Translations under genes and position numbers: made by a program
Source: Bacillota bacterium
GTDB lineage: Bacteria > Bacillota > Sulfobacillia > Sulfobacillales > Sulfobacillaceae
Length of the DNA: 5,180 nucleotides
NCBI GenBank assembly: GCA_023488565.1
Contig: JAMDDZ010000022.1
Coordinates: 1-5,180, forward strand
Direction of reading: 5' to 3'
The notes under the pieces: model-generated
The model's input: only the letters and a program-made list of their open reading frames with translations
What the model was told of the DNA's origin: nothing
The model's database searches: none
Part shown: one piece after another, positions 5,064-5,180 of the stretch
Layout of the letters: each line of letters begins with the position of its first letter
How positions within the stretch are numbered: position 1 is the first letter of the stretch

Positions 5064-5180
5064 CGAATTACTGTTGCTTAGAATGCGTTTGCCACTACCG
5101 GTTTCCTAGATGGCGTTCGCCGGCAGCCTTTGGATAACCCAAATACGCTGACATAGCCTGGGCCTGATGCTGAAGTTTAG

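Noticed and set aside
5095..5180. Possible C-terminal end of an upstream minus-strand gene, ending KAAGERHLGNR
   Set aside because: Only about 27 codons are in the window. The composition is plausible for a protein end, but nothing identifies it and other frames are also open for a similar length.

Overview
The window holds one clear functional unit and one decayed region. The clear unit is a three-gene operon on the minus strand, in transcription order E1 alpha, E1 beta and E2 of a thiamine- and lipoate-dependent 2-oxo-acid (acetoin-type) dehydrogenase complex. It fills positions 1914 to about 4968. The strong AGGAGG-type ribosome binding sites, very short gene spacing and moderate G+C content suggest a Gram-positive bacterium (Firmicutes). 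The protein style would fit an environmental, Sulfobacillus-like lineage, but that assignment is an impression, not a demonstrated result.

Region by region: positions 1 to about 99 look like the end of an insertion sequence, possibly IS21-like. It cuts off the C-terminal half of a multi-spanning membrane protein gene (17-817, minus). Positions 818-1913 hold no convincing protein gene, but are rich in hairpins and contain two related blocks about 400 bases apart. The better-preserved block looks like the 3' end and guide-RNA scaffold (omega RNA) of an IS200/IS605-type TnpB element whose coding part is gone. Two further hairpins lie just downstream of the E2 gene. Positions 4969-5180 hold the operon leader, with a weak promoter candidate and an inverted repeat.

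How the operon genes should work together: the E1 alpha/beta heterotetramer uses thiamine diphosphate to cleave or decarboxylate its substrate (acetoin, or a 2-oxo acid) and passes the acyl group to the lipoyl lysine of E2. The E2 catalytic domain then transfers it to coenzyme A. The E3 (dihydrolipoamide dehydrogenase) needed to reoxidise the lipoyl group is not in the window. E1 alpha and E1 beta resemble AcoA and AcoB more than classical pyruvate dehydrogenase, but the substrate cannot be fixed from sequence alone.

I see no strong case for an undescribed biological system. The points most worth a second look are the unusually compact E2 with a rewritten E1/E3-binding motif, and the decayed TnpB-type RNA modules in the 1.1-kb gap.
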